Source of the DNA: Planctomyces sp. SH-PL14
Lineage (GTDB): Bacteria; Planctomycetota; Planctomycetia; Planctomycetales; Planctomycetaceae
Length of the DNA stretch: 64,000 nt
Assembly: GCF_001610835.1 (NCBI RefSeq)
Contig: NZ_CP011270.1
Location: 7,935,256-7,999,255, forward strand
Direction: 5' to 3'
A program made the translations under genes and the position numbers. A model generated the notes under the pieces. The model was not told where the DNA came from, ran no database searches, and saw only the letters and a program-made list of their open reading frames with translations. Below, piece after piece: positions 17,425-27,511 of the stretch (positions within the stretch are counted from its first letter, which is position 1; each line of letters begins with the position of its first letter).

Positions 17425-18255
17425 ATGGCGAACGGGCAGCCGATGACGGCGGAGCGGGCGGTGGAGATCGAGGAGCTGGGGGAGCCGACCAGCGTTCACC
17501 CACCGGCCCAGTGGTTGCGGACTCTCGATCAGTTTTCGGACCCGGAGCGGGTCGTGCCGTGGGTGCTGGCGGGGCTCTTCATCGTGGTCGCGGGAGTGTT
17601 GTTCCAGCAGTACTGGAGCGGGGCCTGGGGGGCGGGAGGTCCGGCGGTGGCGCTGCCGATCGGCGGGGCGGTCAGCCTGGCGCTGGCGGTCGGTTCGGCG
17701 GCGTACGGATGGCGGGCGATCCGGAGGCCGGTGAAGGTGGTCGACCGGCCGACCTATTACTTCTACCCCGACGCTCTGGTGGTCGAGACCGCCGCGAGCA
17801 CGGAGGTCTTTCGCTGGGAGGATGTGGACGAGTTGCTGGCTCCGGCAGCGACTGCGAAGGGGTTCCGGCTTGTGGCGCGGGATGGGCGGCAGGTGGACTT
17901 CTTCCAGTCGGTGGAGGAGTGGGGGCAGTTGATCCAGTCGACGATTGCGCGGGTGACGGCGGAAAAGTTGCCGGCGGCGCTGGAGGCCCTGGCCGCGGGT
18001 GAGACGCTGCGTTTCCGGAACCTGGGGATCCGGCGGGAGGGGCTGAGCAACAAGGACAAGCAGATCGACTGGTCGGAGGTGACGGCGATGGTGCTGCTGG
18101 TCCGTCCCGGGGCGAGCCTGTTGACGGTCCGGAAGAGCGGGTCGCTCTTGAACTGGTGTTCGATGGATCTGCTGGAGATGCCGAACAACCAGCTCGTTTA
18201 CGAACTGCTGGTGCGGACGGCGCCGAAGCATTTGTTGAAGGAGGAGACGGCTTAG
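17425..18255 (+). CDS. Two-TM membrane protein with PH-like cytoplasmic domain
   Basis: From ATG 17425 this encodes 276 residues with two adjacent transmembrane helices (about 44-61 and 72-92), then 'YYFYPDALVVETAASTEVFRWEDV', a pattern like the DUF6585 group of PH-like domains that begins after paired helices. A second similar strand set follows at about 190-250. The function is unknown. It runs codirectionally with the acetyltransferase gene but 186 bp away. Confidence 0.65.
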   Translation: MANGQPMTAERAVEIEELGEPTSVHPPAQWLRTLDQFSDPERVVPWVLAGLFIVVAGVLFQQYWSGAWGAGGPAVALPIGGAVSLALAVGSAAYGWRAIRRPVKVVDRPTYYFYPDALVVETAASTEVFRWEDVDELLAPAATAKGFRLVARDGRQVDFFQSVEEWGQLIQSTIARVTAEKLPAALEALAAGETLRFRNLGIRREGLSNKDKQIDWSEVTAMVLLVRPGASLLTVRKSGSLLNWCSMDLLEMPNNQLVYELLVRTAPKHLLKEETA

Positions 18256-18325
18256 CCCCCCCCCCAGCCTCGCTCGATGACGTCCATGCCGGCGAATCAT
18301 TCACCAGCGAAGCCAGAGTGATTCG

Positions 18326-18440
18326 GCAGCCGGGGTCAAGGGGGTCACCCCTTGACCCCGGAGGCGCTTCCACGAGGAACGTTCCAAGCCATTACGGAAA
18401 CTGTAGGCCAACGAGAGACTCCGTAAGCCAGGCGTGGTCC
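18326..18440 (+). repeat. Intergenic repeat family A, left-arm copy
   Basis: 'GCAGCCGGGGTCAAGGGGGT' and 'CCCCTTGACCCCGGAGGCGC' form a long hairpin, followed by 'TTCCACGAGGAACGTTCCAA' and 'GCCATTACGGAAACTG'. It lacks the right arm. It precedes the SRAP gene by about 125 bp. Confidence 0.7.
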
Positions 18441-18564
18441 GTAGCACCCCGATTTGGCGCGATGAACGTCGCGCGAGAATCGAAGCTGGTGCGGCGGCCC
18501 TCCCCTCAACGCCTGCGGTACACTCCGCTGGTGGCAAACTGATTCATCGATCCCGGAGGCTCTG

Positions 18565-19221
18565 GTGTGTGCACGGTACGAATTCATTGGCACCCCAGAA
18601 CAGCTGATCGAGGCGTTCCAAGTGCTTCGTGAGGTCGAGATCGTTCCCCGACACGATATCCGCCCGACGACACAGGTCGTCGCCATCCGCCAGGCGCCGA
18701 ACGGGAACCGCCAGGCGGATCTGCTCCGGTGGGGACTAATTCCGAGCTGGTCCAAGGACACCAAGGCTGCGGCGACGATGATCAACGCCCGCGGAGAGAC
18801 GGTCGCTACGAAGCCATCCTTCCGTTCGGCCTTCAAGCGGCGTCGCTGCGTCCTCCCCGCCACCAGCTTCTACGAGTGGGAAAAGCTGACTGCCAAGGAC
18901 AAGCAGAGGTGGCGCATTCACCGCGTTGACGAGACACCCCTCGCATTCGCTGGCCTCTGGGAGCATTGGGAGAAGGACGGTCAGGTGATCGACTCATGCT
19001 CGATTGTGACCACGGAGGCAAACGGGTTCATGCAGCGGATTCACGACCGCATGCCCGTGATCCTCGAGTTGGACGAGATCGGAGCGTGGCTGGACTCGGA
19101 CAATGAGGCCCCTGGCGAACTCATCAGACCGTGTCCGGAAGACTGCCTGACGATGGAAACCGTCCCGCGGTTCATCGGAGACCGTACGGGAGACGGATCC
19201 GAAGTCGCACAGCCCGACTGA
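18565..19221 (+). CDS. SRAP-family DNA-protein crosslink protein (HMCES/YedK-like)
   Basis: The 218-residue product begins at GTG so that Cys is residue 2, the invariant nucleophile of SRAP proteins after Met removal. The other key residues are present: N74 in 'INARGET', E104 in 'FYEW' and H160 in 'HDRMPV'. SRAP proteins form a thiazolidine crosslink with abasic sites in single-stranded DNA, shielding them during replication and repair. Length is typical. It is a single gene, with the next gene convergent. Confidence 0.92.
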   Translation: MCARYEFIGTPEQLIEAFQVLREVEIVPRHDIRPTTQVVAIRQAPNGNRQADLLRWGLIPSWSKDTKAAATMINARGETVATKPSFRSAFKRRRCVLPATSFYEWEKLTAKDKQRWRIHRVDETPLAFAGLWEHWEKDGQVIDSCSIVTTEANGFMQRIHDRMPVILELDEIGAWLDSDNEAPGELIRPCPEDCLTMETVPRFIGDRTGDGSEVAQPD

Positions 19222-19292
19222 ATGGAGCTGTTCGCGACTTGGTTCGATCGGAGGCGACGCGGCTCGTGGCATCCCGCGGTTCAGTCTCGTAG

Positions 19293-19376
19293 GGGTGCGT
19301 TGAGGCTTTGCGAAACGCTCCTGCATTCGTGTGGCTGCCACGGTGCGTTGCGGAGACTCAACGCACGCTGCATTCA
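19293..19376. repeat. Intergenic repeat family B, full copy
   Basis: 'GGGTGCGTTGAGGCTTTGCG' and 'AAACGC', then 'GCATTCGTGTGGC', then the inverted half 'GGTGCGTTGCGGAGACTCAA' and 'CGCACGC'. The element is an imperfect palindrome that recurs at 21045, 43222 and 63561. It is in the convergent gap after the SRAP gene. Confidence 0.65.
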
Positions 19377-20990
19377 CTGCCACAGCGTCGCCGCGATGTC
19401 GTTGGGGCCGTCGATGCCGTTGGCGGGTTGGCCCTCGTCGTCCCTTCCGTTCGGTCCGACGCTATAGATCATGACGCCCTCTTCGGACTGGCGAAATCGA
19501 AGGGGTTGTTCGGTGAAGGGGTCGATGTTCTCTGCCGGGTCGCGGAAGAGGACGTCCAGGGAATCGGGGAGGGCGTGTCCGCGGGCGATGTGGGATTTCA
19601 GGAGGAAGACCGCTCGTAGTGTCGCCACTGCGGCTTCCGCAGTGGTCTGAGCGTTTTCGGTTTCGCTCACGCCTGTCACGAACTCAGCCGCCAGGGCCCG
19701 GCCGGCGAGCTCACTCGCCTGGTCGGGATGGGTGAGGAGCGACGCGGCGAAGAAGAGCCCCGGGGTCCCGCGGAAGGCCGCTTCACGGCTGTAGCGATTT
19801 TTCAGCTTTTCGAGATTCTCAGCTCGGAGGCGGTGTGATGCGGGAGTCCAGGCGTTCTCCAGGTCCAGGCAGGCCTGGTTGGCGGTCCGGAGGGTCGTGT
19901 TGACGTTGGAGTTTGCGAACACCAACTCCGTTGCCGCATGGTCCAGGCGTCGTCGGAGCTGCTTCATAGCCCGGGTGATCGGGGGATCGTCGCTCTCCAG
20001 CAGCGCAGCGAGGGCGCTCGACTCGCCGATCAGCTCCCCCAAAGGGGCCCGCCCCGAAAGGCACGCCAGGAGTCCGTCGGGAACCATGAACCGCTCGCGC
20101 TCCAGAACAGCGGCGACGGGGCGGACCTTGAGGAGCGGGGCCAACTCCTTCCAACGGGCGTCAATCTGTTCGGGCGTCAGGTCGGCACGGGAGACCCATT
20201 GAGCGAGTCCGTCGATCGCCTGTCGGCGGCAGGCCAGGCCGATGAGGTATTCGATCAGACACCAGCCGTTCTCCTGATGCCGCGCCATGTGGACGGCCGT
20301 CAGGAGGTCGCCCCAGGAGCCTTCGAGATCCTTTTCCTGCAGCCGCAGCATCGCGCGGGTCGTCGTGAGCCGGACGGCGTCCCGGAACTCCACGATGGTC
20401 ATCAGGAGCGCCCCGCTCAGCGGCGGCTCGGATGTGCTCACCAGGGGCGTAAAGGCCTTGGGACGCCGTGCCGCTGCCTGCAGGAGATCCAGGGCCCGCG
20501 CGTTGGTATCGACCCATCGCGCGGCCTCGCGGCAGTCCGTCCGGCTCCAGGGTGTGGTCGCGATTCTCCGCTCGAGCATTCCGAATTGATCGAAGTCTTC
20601 TGGCGATGAGGTCTCGGGATATTCCAGGCGCTTCAGAATCCGGGTCTCCGGAATCCGGATCTGAAGCACGGTCTCGATCGTCTCCCGTTCCTTTTCAAGA
20701 CGCCGGGCTTCCCCGATCACCTGCCACATCAGGACCCAGAAGTTCTCGTCGCGCTCGACCCCGCGGCCGAGCGTTTCATTGAGAGAGGCGACGTAATCCG
20801 GAAAGCCATCCGGCCGCAAAGGACGGGTGATGACCGTCGTTTCCGGCGAGATTTCGAGTCCGATCTCTTTGGCAGTTTTCGGCATCTCTGCGAAGACCCG
20901 TGGGGAGAGCCAGCTCCCGATGGTGATGAGCGCCGTCAGGACGGACAAAACCGACGACTCGTTGCAAAACCTCCACCGCCGCTCAGCCAT
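19374..20990 (-). CDS. Large secreted or membrane-anchored helical protein
   Basis: From ATG 20990, with a CGGGAG site, this encodes 538 residues: an N-terminal hydrophobic signal or anchor ('VLSVLTALITIGSWLSPRVFA'), a long alpha-helical region with Arg-rich heptads, and a C-terminal 'GVMIYSVGPNGRDDEGQPAN' motif. The 'YSVGPNG.DDEG' ending is common at the C-terminus of planctomycete secreted proteins and of pseudopilins. The middle part has no recognised family. Its 3' end overlaps the family B repeat by a few bases. Confidence 0.65.
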   Translation of the reverse strand: MAERRWRFCNESSVLSVLTALITIGSWLSPRVFAEMPKTAKEIGLEISPETTVITRPLRPDGFPDYVASLNETLGRGVERDENFWVLMWQVIGEARRLEKERETIETVLQIRIPETRILKRLEYPETSSPEDFDQFGMLERRIATTPWSRTDCREAARWVDTNARALDLLQAAARRPKAFTPLVSTSEPPLSGALLMTIVEFRDAVRLTTTRAMLRLQEKDLEGSWGDLLTAVHMARHQENGWCLIEYLIGLACRRQAIDGLAQWVSRADLTPEQIDARWKELAPLLKVRPVAAVLERERFMVPDGLLACLSGRAPLGELIGESSALAALLESDDPPITRAMKQLRRRLDHAATELVFANSNVNTTLRTANQACLDLENAWTPASHRLRAENLEKLKNRYSREAAFRGTPGLFFAASLLTHPDQASELAGRALAAEFVTGVSETENAQTTAEAAVATLRAVFLLKSHIARGHALPDSLDVLFRDPAENIDPFTEQPLRFRQSEEGVMIYSVGPNGRDDEGQPANGIDGPNDIAATLWQ

Positions 20991-21044
20991 GGCCCGCTCC
21001 CGCAGAAGGTTGGGATCGTGCAAAGGATAGCGGGTCGCGATGAG

Positions 21045-21118
21045 TCTCGCAGGTTGCATTGAGGCTTTGCGAAACGCACGCGCGTTCGTGCCGGGGTCGC
21101 GGTGCATTGGCCTGCATC
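21045..21118. repeat. Intergenic repeat family B copy
   Basis: 'GCAGGTTGCATTGAGGCTTT' then 'GCGAAACGCACGCGCGTTCG' and 'TGCCGGGGTCGCGGTGCATT' follow the family B order with the right half eroded. Confidence 0.6.
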
Positions 21119-21502
21119 CTCTCCGACTGCACCACACGGCACGCTCGGACAGGGTGGTCCATGGAGCCTATGAAAAGGGGCTGGCGCCCGGAGGCCCTGC
21201 CCTGCGGACGGTCTCACGCCACCCGTTGGCCGTGAGCATCCCTGCATATCTTTCAAAAGCGCCACGCCGGGGAGGCGAAGACCGGAGCGTGAGCGCGGGG
21301 CAGTGAGACCGGAACGGTTCGCTCCCCGGAAGTCGCGGCGGTCGTTGGGGTTAATCCCCTTCTGACCGGCGCGGGGCGGTCTCGCATGGGGGTTTGGCCG
21401 AAGGCGCCGCGACTTGGCTGGATCGGGAAATTCGGGCCGCGAATTGTCCTTGTTCGAAGAGGGAGTGAAGCGTAAAACGAACCTGTCCGAATTGTAATGT
21501 TC

Positions 21503-21528
21503 GTAGGCGTGCCACCCGGCACGCCTAC
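21503..21528. repeat. Perfect 11-bp inverted repeat
   Basis: GTAGGCGTGCC and GGCACGCCTAC flank a 4-base ACCC loop. It is 235 bp upstream of the export operon start. It could be a regulator site or a REP-like hairpin. Confidence 0.6.
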
Positions 21529-21762
21529 AGCGTCTCAGAGTGGCGACAGCGAAAGACACTTCACCGTAACAGGTTGCGTCAAAACACCGTTGTCGCCGAT
21601 CCGCCCCCGGCGGCTCTCCGTGGCGGGGGGTTCCTCGCCCCGCCCTAGGGACACCGGGAACGTCCCGCCGACTGCCTCACGTCCGCAGCCGCGGACGCCG
21701 ACTTGCCCTCTCCAACCCAGGACCGAGTGGCGGAAACACCAACGAGCCCTGGGAGCGTGTTC

Positions 21763-24012
21763 ATGATTGCCTCTCGCCGCCACGATTCGAAATGGCCCGA
21801 GTCCCCCCTGCTCGCCGGCTGGCTGGAGCGGATCGGCCGCGATCTGCGGGTGGACGTGGACGCCCATCAGGCGAGCCGCCTGCTCGATGACGCTCGCGAC
21901 GGGAGCGCGGCCTCCGGTTCCGGAACCGACGACTGGCCGACCTGGATGGCGGACGCGGCCAGTCACTTCCGCCTCTCCGTCCGGCCGGTCGACTGCAGCG
22001 GGAACGAACTCGTCGAACTCGCCCGGAGCCGCGTCTCCTACATCGCGCGGCTCGTCGATCAGGATGTCTGGATCGCCTGCTCCGGACCGGCCTCGCAGGT
22101 CACCCGGTCGCACGGCCCGGACCACCGGACGACGACCTGGGAGTCCGTCGGGAGCCTCGCTCCCCTTTGGAAGGAGGGGGGGGCCGACCGCGCGGTGTGC
22201 GTCGTCGTCCAGGCCCGGCTTCTCGACCACAGCGACCACGATCCGCACTTCCACCCGAAGCCGCAGGCCCGGCTCCGGGCGTGGCTCCGTCCGGAGATGC
22301 CGGACATCCTGATGATTCTGATCTACGCGCTCGTCGCGGGGGCCCTGTCGCTGGCGACGCCGCTGGCGGTCGAGGCGCTCGTCAACACGGTCGCCTTTGG
22401 CCGGCTGCTGACGCCGGTCGTGGTCCTGGCACTCATCCTGTTTGCGTTCCTCGTGTTCTCGGCCGCCATGAAGGTCCTGCAGACCATGGTGGTGGAAATC
22501 CTGCAGCAGCGGCTGTTCGTCCGGGTCGCGGGGGACCTGTCGGCCCGGCTCCCGAACCTTCGCGCCGATGCCATGGGATCGCTCGAGGGACGGGAGACCG
22601 TGAACCGCTTCCTGGACGTGGCGATCGCCCAGAAGGCGATCGCGGCGCTCCTGCTCGATGGAATCTCGCTCGTTCTCTCGATGCTGATCGGGATGGCGGT
22701 CCTCGCCTTCTACCACCCGTGGCTGCTCGGCTTTGACCTCGTGCTCGTCGCGGCCCTGGTCGTCACGGTCTGGATTATGGGACGGGGGGCGATCCGGACC
22801 GCCATTGCGGAGTCCCGCACGAAGTACCGCGTGACCGCCTGGCTGGAGGACCTGGCGGGCTGCCGGACGGCGTTCCGGTATCCGGGCGGGGCGGACTACG
22901 CGATGATGCGGACCGACCGGCTCGTCCACGAGTACATCTCGGACCGGAAGGACCACTTCGCGATCCTGCTGCGGCAGATCACCGTGTCCCTCGCTATCCA
23001 GGCGATCGCCAGCACGGCGCTCCTGGGGCTGGGAGGCTGGCTCGTGATCTCCGGCCAGCTCAGCCTGGGGCAGCTCGTTGCCGCGGAGCTGATCGTGGCC
23101 GTCGTGGTCGGCGCCTTCACGAAGCTCGGCAAGCACCTCGAGAGCTTCTACGACCTGATGGGAGCGGTCGACAAGATCGGCCACCTCGTCGACCTGCCGA
23201 TGGAGCAGGCGAGCGGGGTCCTCAGCCTGCCGACCGAAGGGGCACTCCCGGTGCGGCTCTATCGCGTCGCCACCGGGCACGCCGACCATCACCCGGAACA
23301 GGAGACCGAAGACGATCCGCACAGGATCGAGGTTCACCCCGCGGATTCCCACGGCGGTGCGGCCGGCGCGCATGGCGGGCCGGTGACACTGCACTTTGAA
23401 GCGGGATCGCGGTGGGCCGTCCTCGACACCGAGGGGGCGGGACAGTCGCCGCTGGGAGACGTGGTGTTCGGCCTGCGGACCCCGATCTCCGGCTACCTCT
23501 CGATCAACCGTTACGGGCTGCGGGACATCCGGCTGGAGTCGCTCCGCCGGCGGGTTGCGCTCGCCCGCGACAACGAGCTGTTCGTCGGCAGTATCGCGGA
23601 GAACATCCACGTCGGCCGGACCGACATCCCCTCCGAGGCGCTGCACGACGCCCTGGAAGAAGTGGGACTCATCGAAGACGTGCTGACCGCCCCGCACGGC
23701 CTGGAGACGGTCCTCTCGACCGGCGGCCTCCCCCTGCTGGGACATCAGCGGACGAAGCTGCTGATCGCCCGGGCGATGGCGGGCCGGCCGGGGGTCCTGA
23801 TCGTCGACGGCCTGCTCGACGCGCTCCCCGACGACGAGGCGCTCGAGATCCTGCGGCGGCTCGTCGATCCCGTCCACGACTGGACGCTGATCGTCATCAC
23901 GGCCCGGGCCTCGCTGGCCGAGCACCTGCCCAGGGCGTTTTCCCTGCAGGGGACGGCGCTCGTTCCCGACACGATTTCTCACGCGGTTTCCGAGGTCGGC
24001 CACCATGCCTGA
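21763..24012 (+). CDS. Degenerate ABC exporter half-molecule
   Basis: From ATG 21763, with a GGGAG site, this encodes 749 residues. An N-terminal cytoplasmic segment (1-175) precedes a six-helix ABC exporter membrane domain (about 180-465, opening 'MPDILMILIYALVAGALSLA') and a nucleotide-binding domain (about 540-735). The fold follows HlyB-like transporters, but each catalytic motif is altered: Walker A reads GAGQS (558-562, Lys to Gln), the signature reads LLGHQ (658-662), Walker B ends VDG (Glu to Gly at 683), and the switch His is Ala 714. It overlaps the next gene by 8 bp. It may export nothing alone and need a canonical partner, or have another role. Confidence 0.85.
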   Translation: MIASRRHDSKWPESPLLAGWLERIGRDLRVDVDAHQASRLLDDARDGSAASGSGTDDWPTWMADAASHFRLSVRPVDCSGNELVELARSRVSYIARLVDQDVWIACSGPASQVTRSHGPDHRTTTWESVGSLAPLWKEGGADRAVCVVVQARLLDHSDHDPHFHPKPQARLRAWLRPEMPDILMILIYALVAGALSLATPLAVEALVNTVAFGRLLTPVVVLALILFAFLVFSAAMKVLQTMVVEILQQRLFVRVAGDLSARLPNLRADAMGSLEGRETVNRFLDVAIAQKAIAALLLDGISLVLSMLIGMAVLAFYHPWLLGFDLVLVAALVVTVWIMGRGAIRTAIAESRTKYRVTAWLEDLAGCRTAFRYPGGADYAMMRTDRLVHEYISDRKDHFAILLRQITVSLAIQAIASTALLGLGGWLVISGQLSLGQLVAAELIVAVVVGAFTKLGKHLESFYDLMGAVDKIGHLVDLPMEQASGVLSLPTEGALPVRLYRVATGHADHHPEQETEDDPHRIEVHPADSHGGAAGAHGGPVTLHFEAGSRWAVLDTEGAGQSPLGDVVFGLRTPISGYLSINRYGLRDIRLESLRRRVALARDNELFVGSIAENIHVGRTDIPSEALHDALEEVGLIEDVLTAPHGLETVLSTGGLPLLGHQRTKLLIARAMAGRPGVLIVDGLLDALPDDEALEILRRLVDPVHDWTLIVITARASLAEHLPRAFSLQGTALVPDTISHAVSEVGHHA

Positions 24013-25495
24013 CGCCCTGCATACGCTCCGAACGGCCGCCACCGCCGCTCCCCCCGTCCCCGCGGCCAAGCCCCGCTCACGGATGACGCTGGCGGAGGTC
24101 GATCTCCCCGCGCTTCAGCTCGTGCGGACCTCCCGTCTGACGCGGCGGATCGCCCGGAGTCTCGTCGCGCTGATGATCCTGGGGGCGGTGTTGATGACCG
24201 TCATGCCGTGGCAGCAGTCCGTGAAGGGATCGGGGAACGTCGTGGCGTTCTCCACGCTCGAGCGGACCCAGGTGATCGAGGCGCCGGTGAAGGGCCGGAT
24301 CGTCGAGTGGGGGGAGAACATCTTCGAGAACGCCCACGTCACCAAGGGGCAGATGATCGTCGAGATCCGGGACCTGGACGAGGCGTACGCGAGCCGCCTG
24401 CAGGACCAGTTGCGGAACAGCGAGATCCAGGTGACCGCCTCCCGCCAGCAGCTCGACGCGAGCCGCCGGGCGCTCGTGGCGGCCGAGACGATCGTCGGTG
24501 CGCTGGAGGCCCAGGTACGGGCCTATCAGGTCGTGAAGGAAGAGACGATCGCCTCGCAGAACGCCTACGTCACGATGGCCAGGGAAAAGATCCGCGCGGA
24601 ACAGCAGCAGCTCAGCGAGTACGAGGCGGCGGTGCCGCAGCTCCAGGCGGAGCTCGAACGCTCCCGGCTGCTGCAGGCCAACGGCAACCTGGCGCTGCAG
24701 AAGGTCCAGGAGGTGGAGCGGAAGTTCAACGAGGCGAATGCCAAGGTGAGCCGCGCCGAGGCCTACGTCTCGTCCGCTTCGGCCGACCTCGAAGGGAAGA
24801 TCCGCGAGCGGGAGGCGAAGGCCCAGAAGGCCCAGGTCGACATCGACTACGCCAACGCGACCCTGCAGAAGGCGGAAGGGGACATCGCCAAGGCCGAGGG
24901 GGACATCGCCAAGGTCCAGCAGGAGCTGAGCAAGACCGAGAAGGAGCTGCTGGAGTACCAGGTGAAGGTCGCCCGCCAGGACAACCAGGTGGTCCGGGCG
25001 CCGTTCGACGGCATCCTGACGCAGATCACCCCCAGCCTGGCGAGCGGCGTCATCAAGGAAGGGGATCCGCTGTGCACGATCGTCCCCGAGACCGCCGACC
25101 GGGCGGTGCAGGTGTGGCTGCCGGGGAACGACGCGCCGCTGGTGCAGGTCGGCCGGCACGTCCGGCTGCAGTTCGAAGGGTGGCCGGCGATCCAGTTCGC
25201 CGGATGGCCCTCGGTGGCGATCGGGACGTTCGGCGGAGAAGTCATCTCGGTAGACGCGACCGACAACGGGAAGGGGCAGTTCCGGGTTCTGGTCCGCCCC
25301 GACGCGGACGACCAGTCCTGGCCGTCCGATCGGTTTCTGCGGCAGGGGGTCCGGGCGAACGCCTGGGTCCTGCTCGATCAGGTTCCGCTGTGGTACGAGT
25401 TCTGGCGGCAGCTCAACGGCTTCCCGCCGGTCGTGGACGTCGAAGAACCGACGGACAACAAGAAAGTCAAAAAGGGACCGAAGCTCCCGAAATGA
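24005..25495 (+). CDS. HlyD-family membrane fusion protein
   Basis: This 496-residue periplasmic adaptor has one N-terminal membrane helix (about 50-72), a lipoyl-like '[20 protein letters not shown]' half-motif, a long periplasmic coiled-coil hairpin (about 120-330, Gln/Ala/Glu-rich with '[20 protein letters not shown]'), the second lipoyl half '[20 protein letters not shown]' and a beta-barrel tail. In type I secretion and related efflux it links the inner-membrane ABC protein to the outer-membrane channel. It overlaps the ABC gene by 8 bp and is followed 244 bp on by the TolC-like gene. Confidence 0.88.
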   Translation: MPDALHTLRTAATAAPPVPAAKPRSRMTLAEVDLPALQLVRTSRLTRRIARSLVALMILGAVLMTVMPWQQSVKGSGNVVAFSTLERTQVIEAPVKGRIVEWGENIFENAHVTKGQMIVEIRDLDEAYASRLQDQLRNSEIQVTASRQQLDASRRALVAAETIVGALEAQVRAYQVVKEETIASQNAYVTMAREKIRAEQQQLSEYEAAVPQLQAELERSRLLQANGNLALQKVQEVERKFNEANAKVSRAEAYVSSASADLEGKIREREAKAQKAQVDIDYANATLQKAEGDIAKAEGDIAKVQQELSKTEKELLEYQVKVARQDNQVVRAPFDGILTQITPSLASGVIKEGDPLCTIVPETADRAVQVWLPGNDAPLVQVGRHVRLQFEGWPAIQFAGWPSVAIGTFGGEVISVDATDNGKGQFRVLVRPDADDQSWPSDRFLRQGVRANAWVLLDQVPLWYEFWRQLNGFPPVVDVEEPTDNKKVKKGPKLPK

Positions 25496-25738
25496 CCTGT
25501 CGCTCCGGTCCGGCAGACTTTCCGGTCTGACCGGATCGAGGCCGGAGAACCCGGCGAGATTTTCGCCATGTCCCCGGTGAAGGTCGCCCCTCCCCCGCTT
25601 CGAGGACGAAGGAACCGGAGCGTGGCGCGGGTGGTTTCGCCGGGAACCCTCTGGCAGCAGAGACGGGAACGAGACAGCACGCCTCCGGGAAGCGGACGGC
25701 GGCTCCGACGATCCGATGACGGTCCAGGGAGGGACCCG

Positions 25739-27511
25739 GTGGCGAGAACGCGCAAACTCACGGCTCTTCTGATGCTCCTCGCGCTGGGATGCGCCTCATC
25801 CCGCGGCCGGACCAGCGCCACATCGAACGAGACTACGAAGGCCGGGGCGGCCGAAATCGCCGACGCCCATTCCGATGCCGATGACGAGTCGGCGTCGACC
25901 GTCGCCTCCCGCCAGGAGACCCGCTTCCGTCCGGAGTCCGCGTCCGGTCGGGAAGCGGCCGCGGTCGCCGGTCGTCTTGCCCGCTCCCAGCCGCGGAACG
26001 AAGCCGCCGCCCCCCCGGCCGCTGCCGCGGTCCGCGAGATCTCGCTGACCGCTTCGGAAGACGAAGCCGACGACGCTTCTCCGAACCGGGCCGACGCGAT
26101 CCCCGTCGAACCCGCCCCCGCCGATGCTGCGGCGAAGGACGCGGAGGAGATCCCGGTCCGCGAGGTGCCGCGGGCCGACGTCCTGGTGCTTGATGACGTC
26201 ATCGGCGGGGTCTACACCTCGTTCCCGCTGCTGCAGGCGGCGTTCTTTTCCCGGAACGTCGCGGCGGGGGACCAGATCGCCGCGCAGGGGGGCTTCGACC
26301 TGAAGCTCAAGGCGGCCAGCGAGACCGGCCCCACCGGATACTACGAGACCTATCGCCACTCCGCCGGGATGTTGCAGCCGCTCTACAACGGGGCGGACGT
26401 CTTTGCCGGATACCGCGTCGGGCGGGGCTACTACCAGCCGTGGTACCTGGAGCGGCAGACGAACGACGGCGGAGAGTTCAAGGCGGGGGTCGTGATCCCG
26501 TTTGCCCGGAACCGTTCGATCGACGAGCGGCGGGCGAACCTGTGGCGGGCCGAGTACGACGTCCAGATCGTCGAGCCCGAGATCCAGTCGCAGCTCATCT
26601 CGTTCGTGCAGGACGCCTCCTACGCCTATTGGGACTGGGTCTCGGCGGTCGACAAGCTGCGGATCGCCGAGCGGGTCCTGAGCCTGGCGGTCGATCGCAC
26701 GGAGCGGATCGAGAGTCAGGTCGAAGCGGGCCTGATCGACCCGCCGGAGCTGACCGACAACCTCCGTCTCGTGGCGGAGCGGCGGGGCTATGTGGCGGTC
26801 GCGACCCGGATGGTCCGCGAGAAGGCGGTCAAGCTGTCGCTCTTCTCGCGCGACGCCGCCGGCGCGCCGCTCGTGCCGACGATCGAGCAGAGTCCCGGTT
26901 TCCCGGAGCCGCACGTCGTCGATCCCGAGCTGGTGGGGGTGGACTCGACGCTGGCGATCGGAGCCCGTCCGGAGCTGCGGACCCTGGCGCTGACGCGGCG
27001 GAAGTATGAAGTCGACTTCCAGCAGGCGCGGAACGACACTCGCGCGAATGTCGACGGGGTGCTGGCCGGTTCGCAGGACGTCGGTGCGCCGACGAGTTCC
27101 AAGCGGGACAAGTCGCAGTTCGAGACCGAGGCGTCGATCTTCGTCGAGGCTCCGCTCCAGCGGCGGAAGGGCTACGGCAAGATGCAGGCGATCGAAGGGA
27201 AGATCGCCCAGGTGAATGCGAAGACGCGGATGGTGGAGGACAAGATCGTGGCCGAAGTGCAGGCGGTCTACGCGGCGCTGATCGCCACCGTCGAGCAGCT
27301 CCATCAGGCCCGGCTGGCGGTGAAGTACGCGGAAGACCTGGCTGCCCGCGAGCGGCAGAACTTCGAGCTGGGGGCGTCGGACCTCCTGAAGGTGACGCTG
27401 CGGGAGCAATACGCCGCGGAATCGGCCCTCAAGCAGATCGAAGCCCACCAGCAGCACCAGAACGCCCGCGCGGACTACCGGGCGATCCTGGCGCAGGACG
27501 GCGTGCCGTGA
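25739..27511 (+). CDS. TolC-family outer-membrane efflux lipoprotein
   Basis: Translation from GTG 25739, preceded by GGGAGG, gives 590 residues with a lipobox (LLMLLALGC) and an Ala/Asp/Glu-rich linker (about 20-145). The TolC-like domain follows, with 'SYAYWDWVSAVDKLRIAERV', 'LRLVAERRGYVAVATRMVRE' and a helix ending 'RERQNFELGASDLLKVTLRE', the usual C-terminal TolC signature region. It would form the outer-membrane and periplasmic tunnel for the adaptor and ABC protein encoded upstream. An ATG at 25568 is in frame but yields an Arg/Pro-rich extension and hides the lipobox. Confidence 0.85.
   Translation: MARTRKLTALLMLLALGCASSRGRTSATSNETTKAGAAEIADAHSDADDESASTVASRQETRFRPESASGREAAAVAGRLARSQPRNEAAAPPAAAAVREISLTASEDEADDASPNRADAIPVEPAPADAAAKDAEEIPVREVPRADVLVLDDVIGGVYTSFPLLQAAFFSRNVAAGDQIAAQGGFDLKLKAASETGPTGYYETYRHSAGMLQPLYNGADVFAGYRVGRGYYQPWYLERQTNDGGEFKAGVVIPFARNRSIDERRANLWRAEYDVQIVEPEIQSQLISFVQDASYAYWDWVSAVDKLRIAERVLSLAVDRTERIESQVEAGLIDPPELTDNLRLVAERRGYVAVATRMVREKAVKLSLFSRDAAGAPLVPTIEQSPGFPEPHVVDPELVGVDSTLAIGARPELRTLALTRRKYEVDFQQARNDTRANVDGVLAGSQDVGAPTSSKRDKSQFETEASIFVEAPLQRRKGYGKMQAIEGKIAQVNAKTRMVEDKIVAEVQAVYAALIATVEQLHQARLAVKYAEDLAARERQNFELGASDLLKVTLREQYAAESALKQIEAHQQHQNARADYRAILAQDGVP

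Larger units (their letters stand above)
20991..21762. other. 770-bp divergent promoter region
   Basis: This gap separates the divergent genes at 20990 and 21763. It contains a family B repeat (21045-21118) and a perfect hairpin (21503-21528). I see no gene. The rest is unassigned and presumably includes both promoters. Confidence 0.5.

Noticed and set aside
21535-24069. Minus-strand open frame of 844 codons
   Set aside because: It is antisense to the ABC gene and is a composition shadow caused by high GC at third positions.
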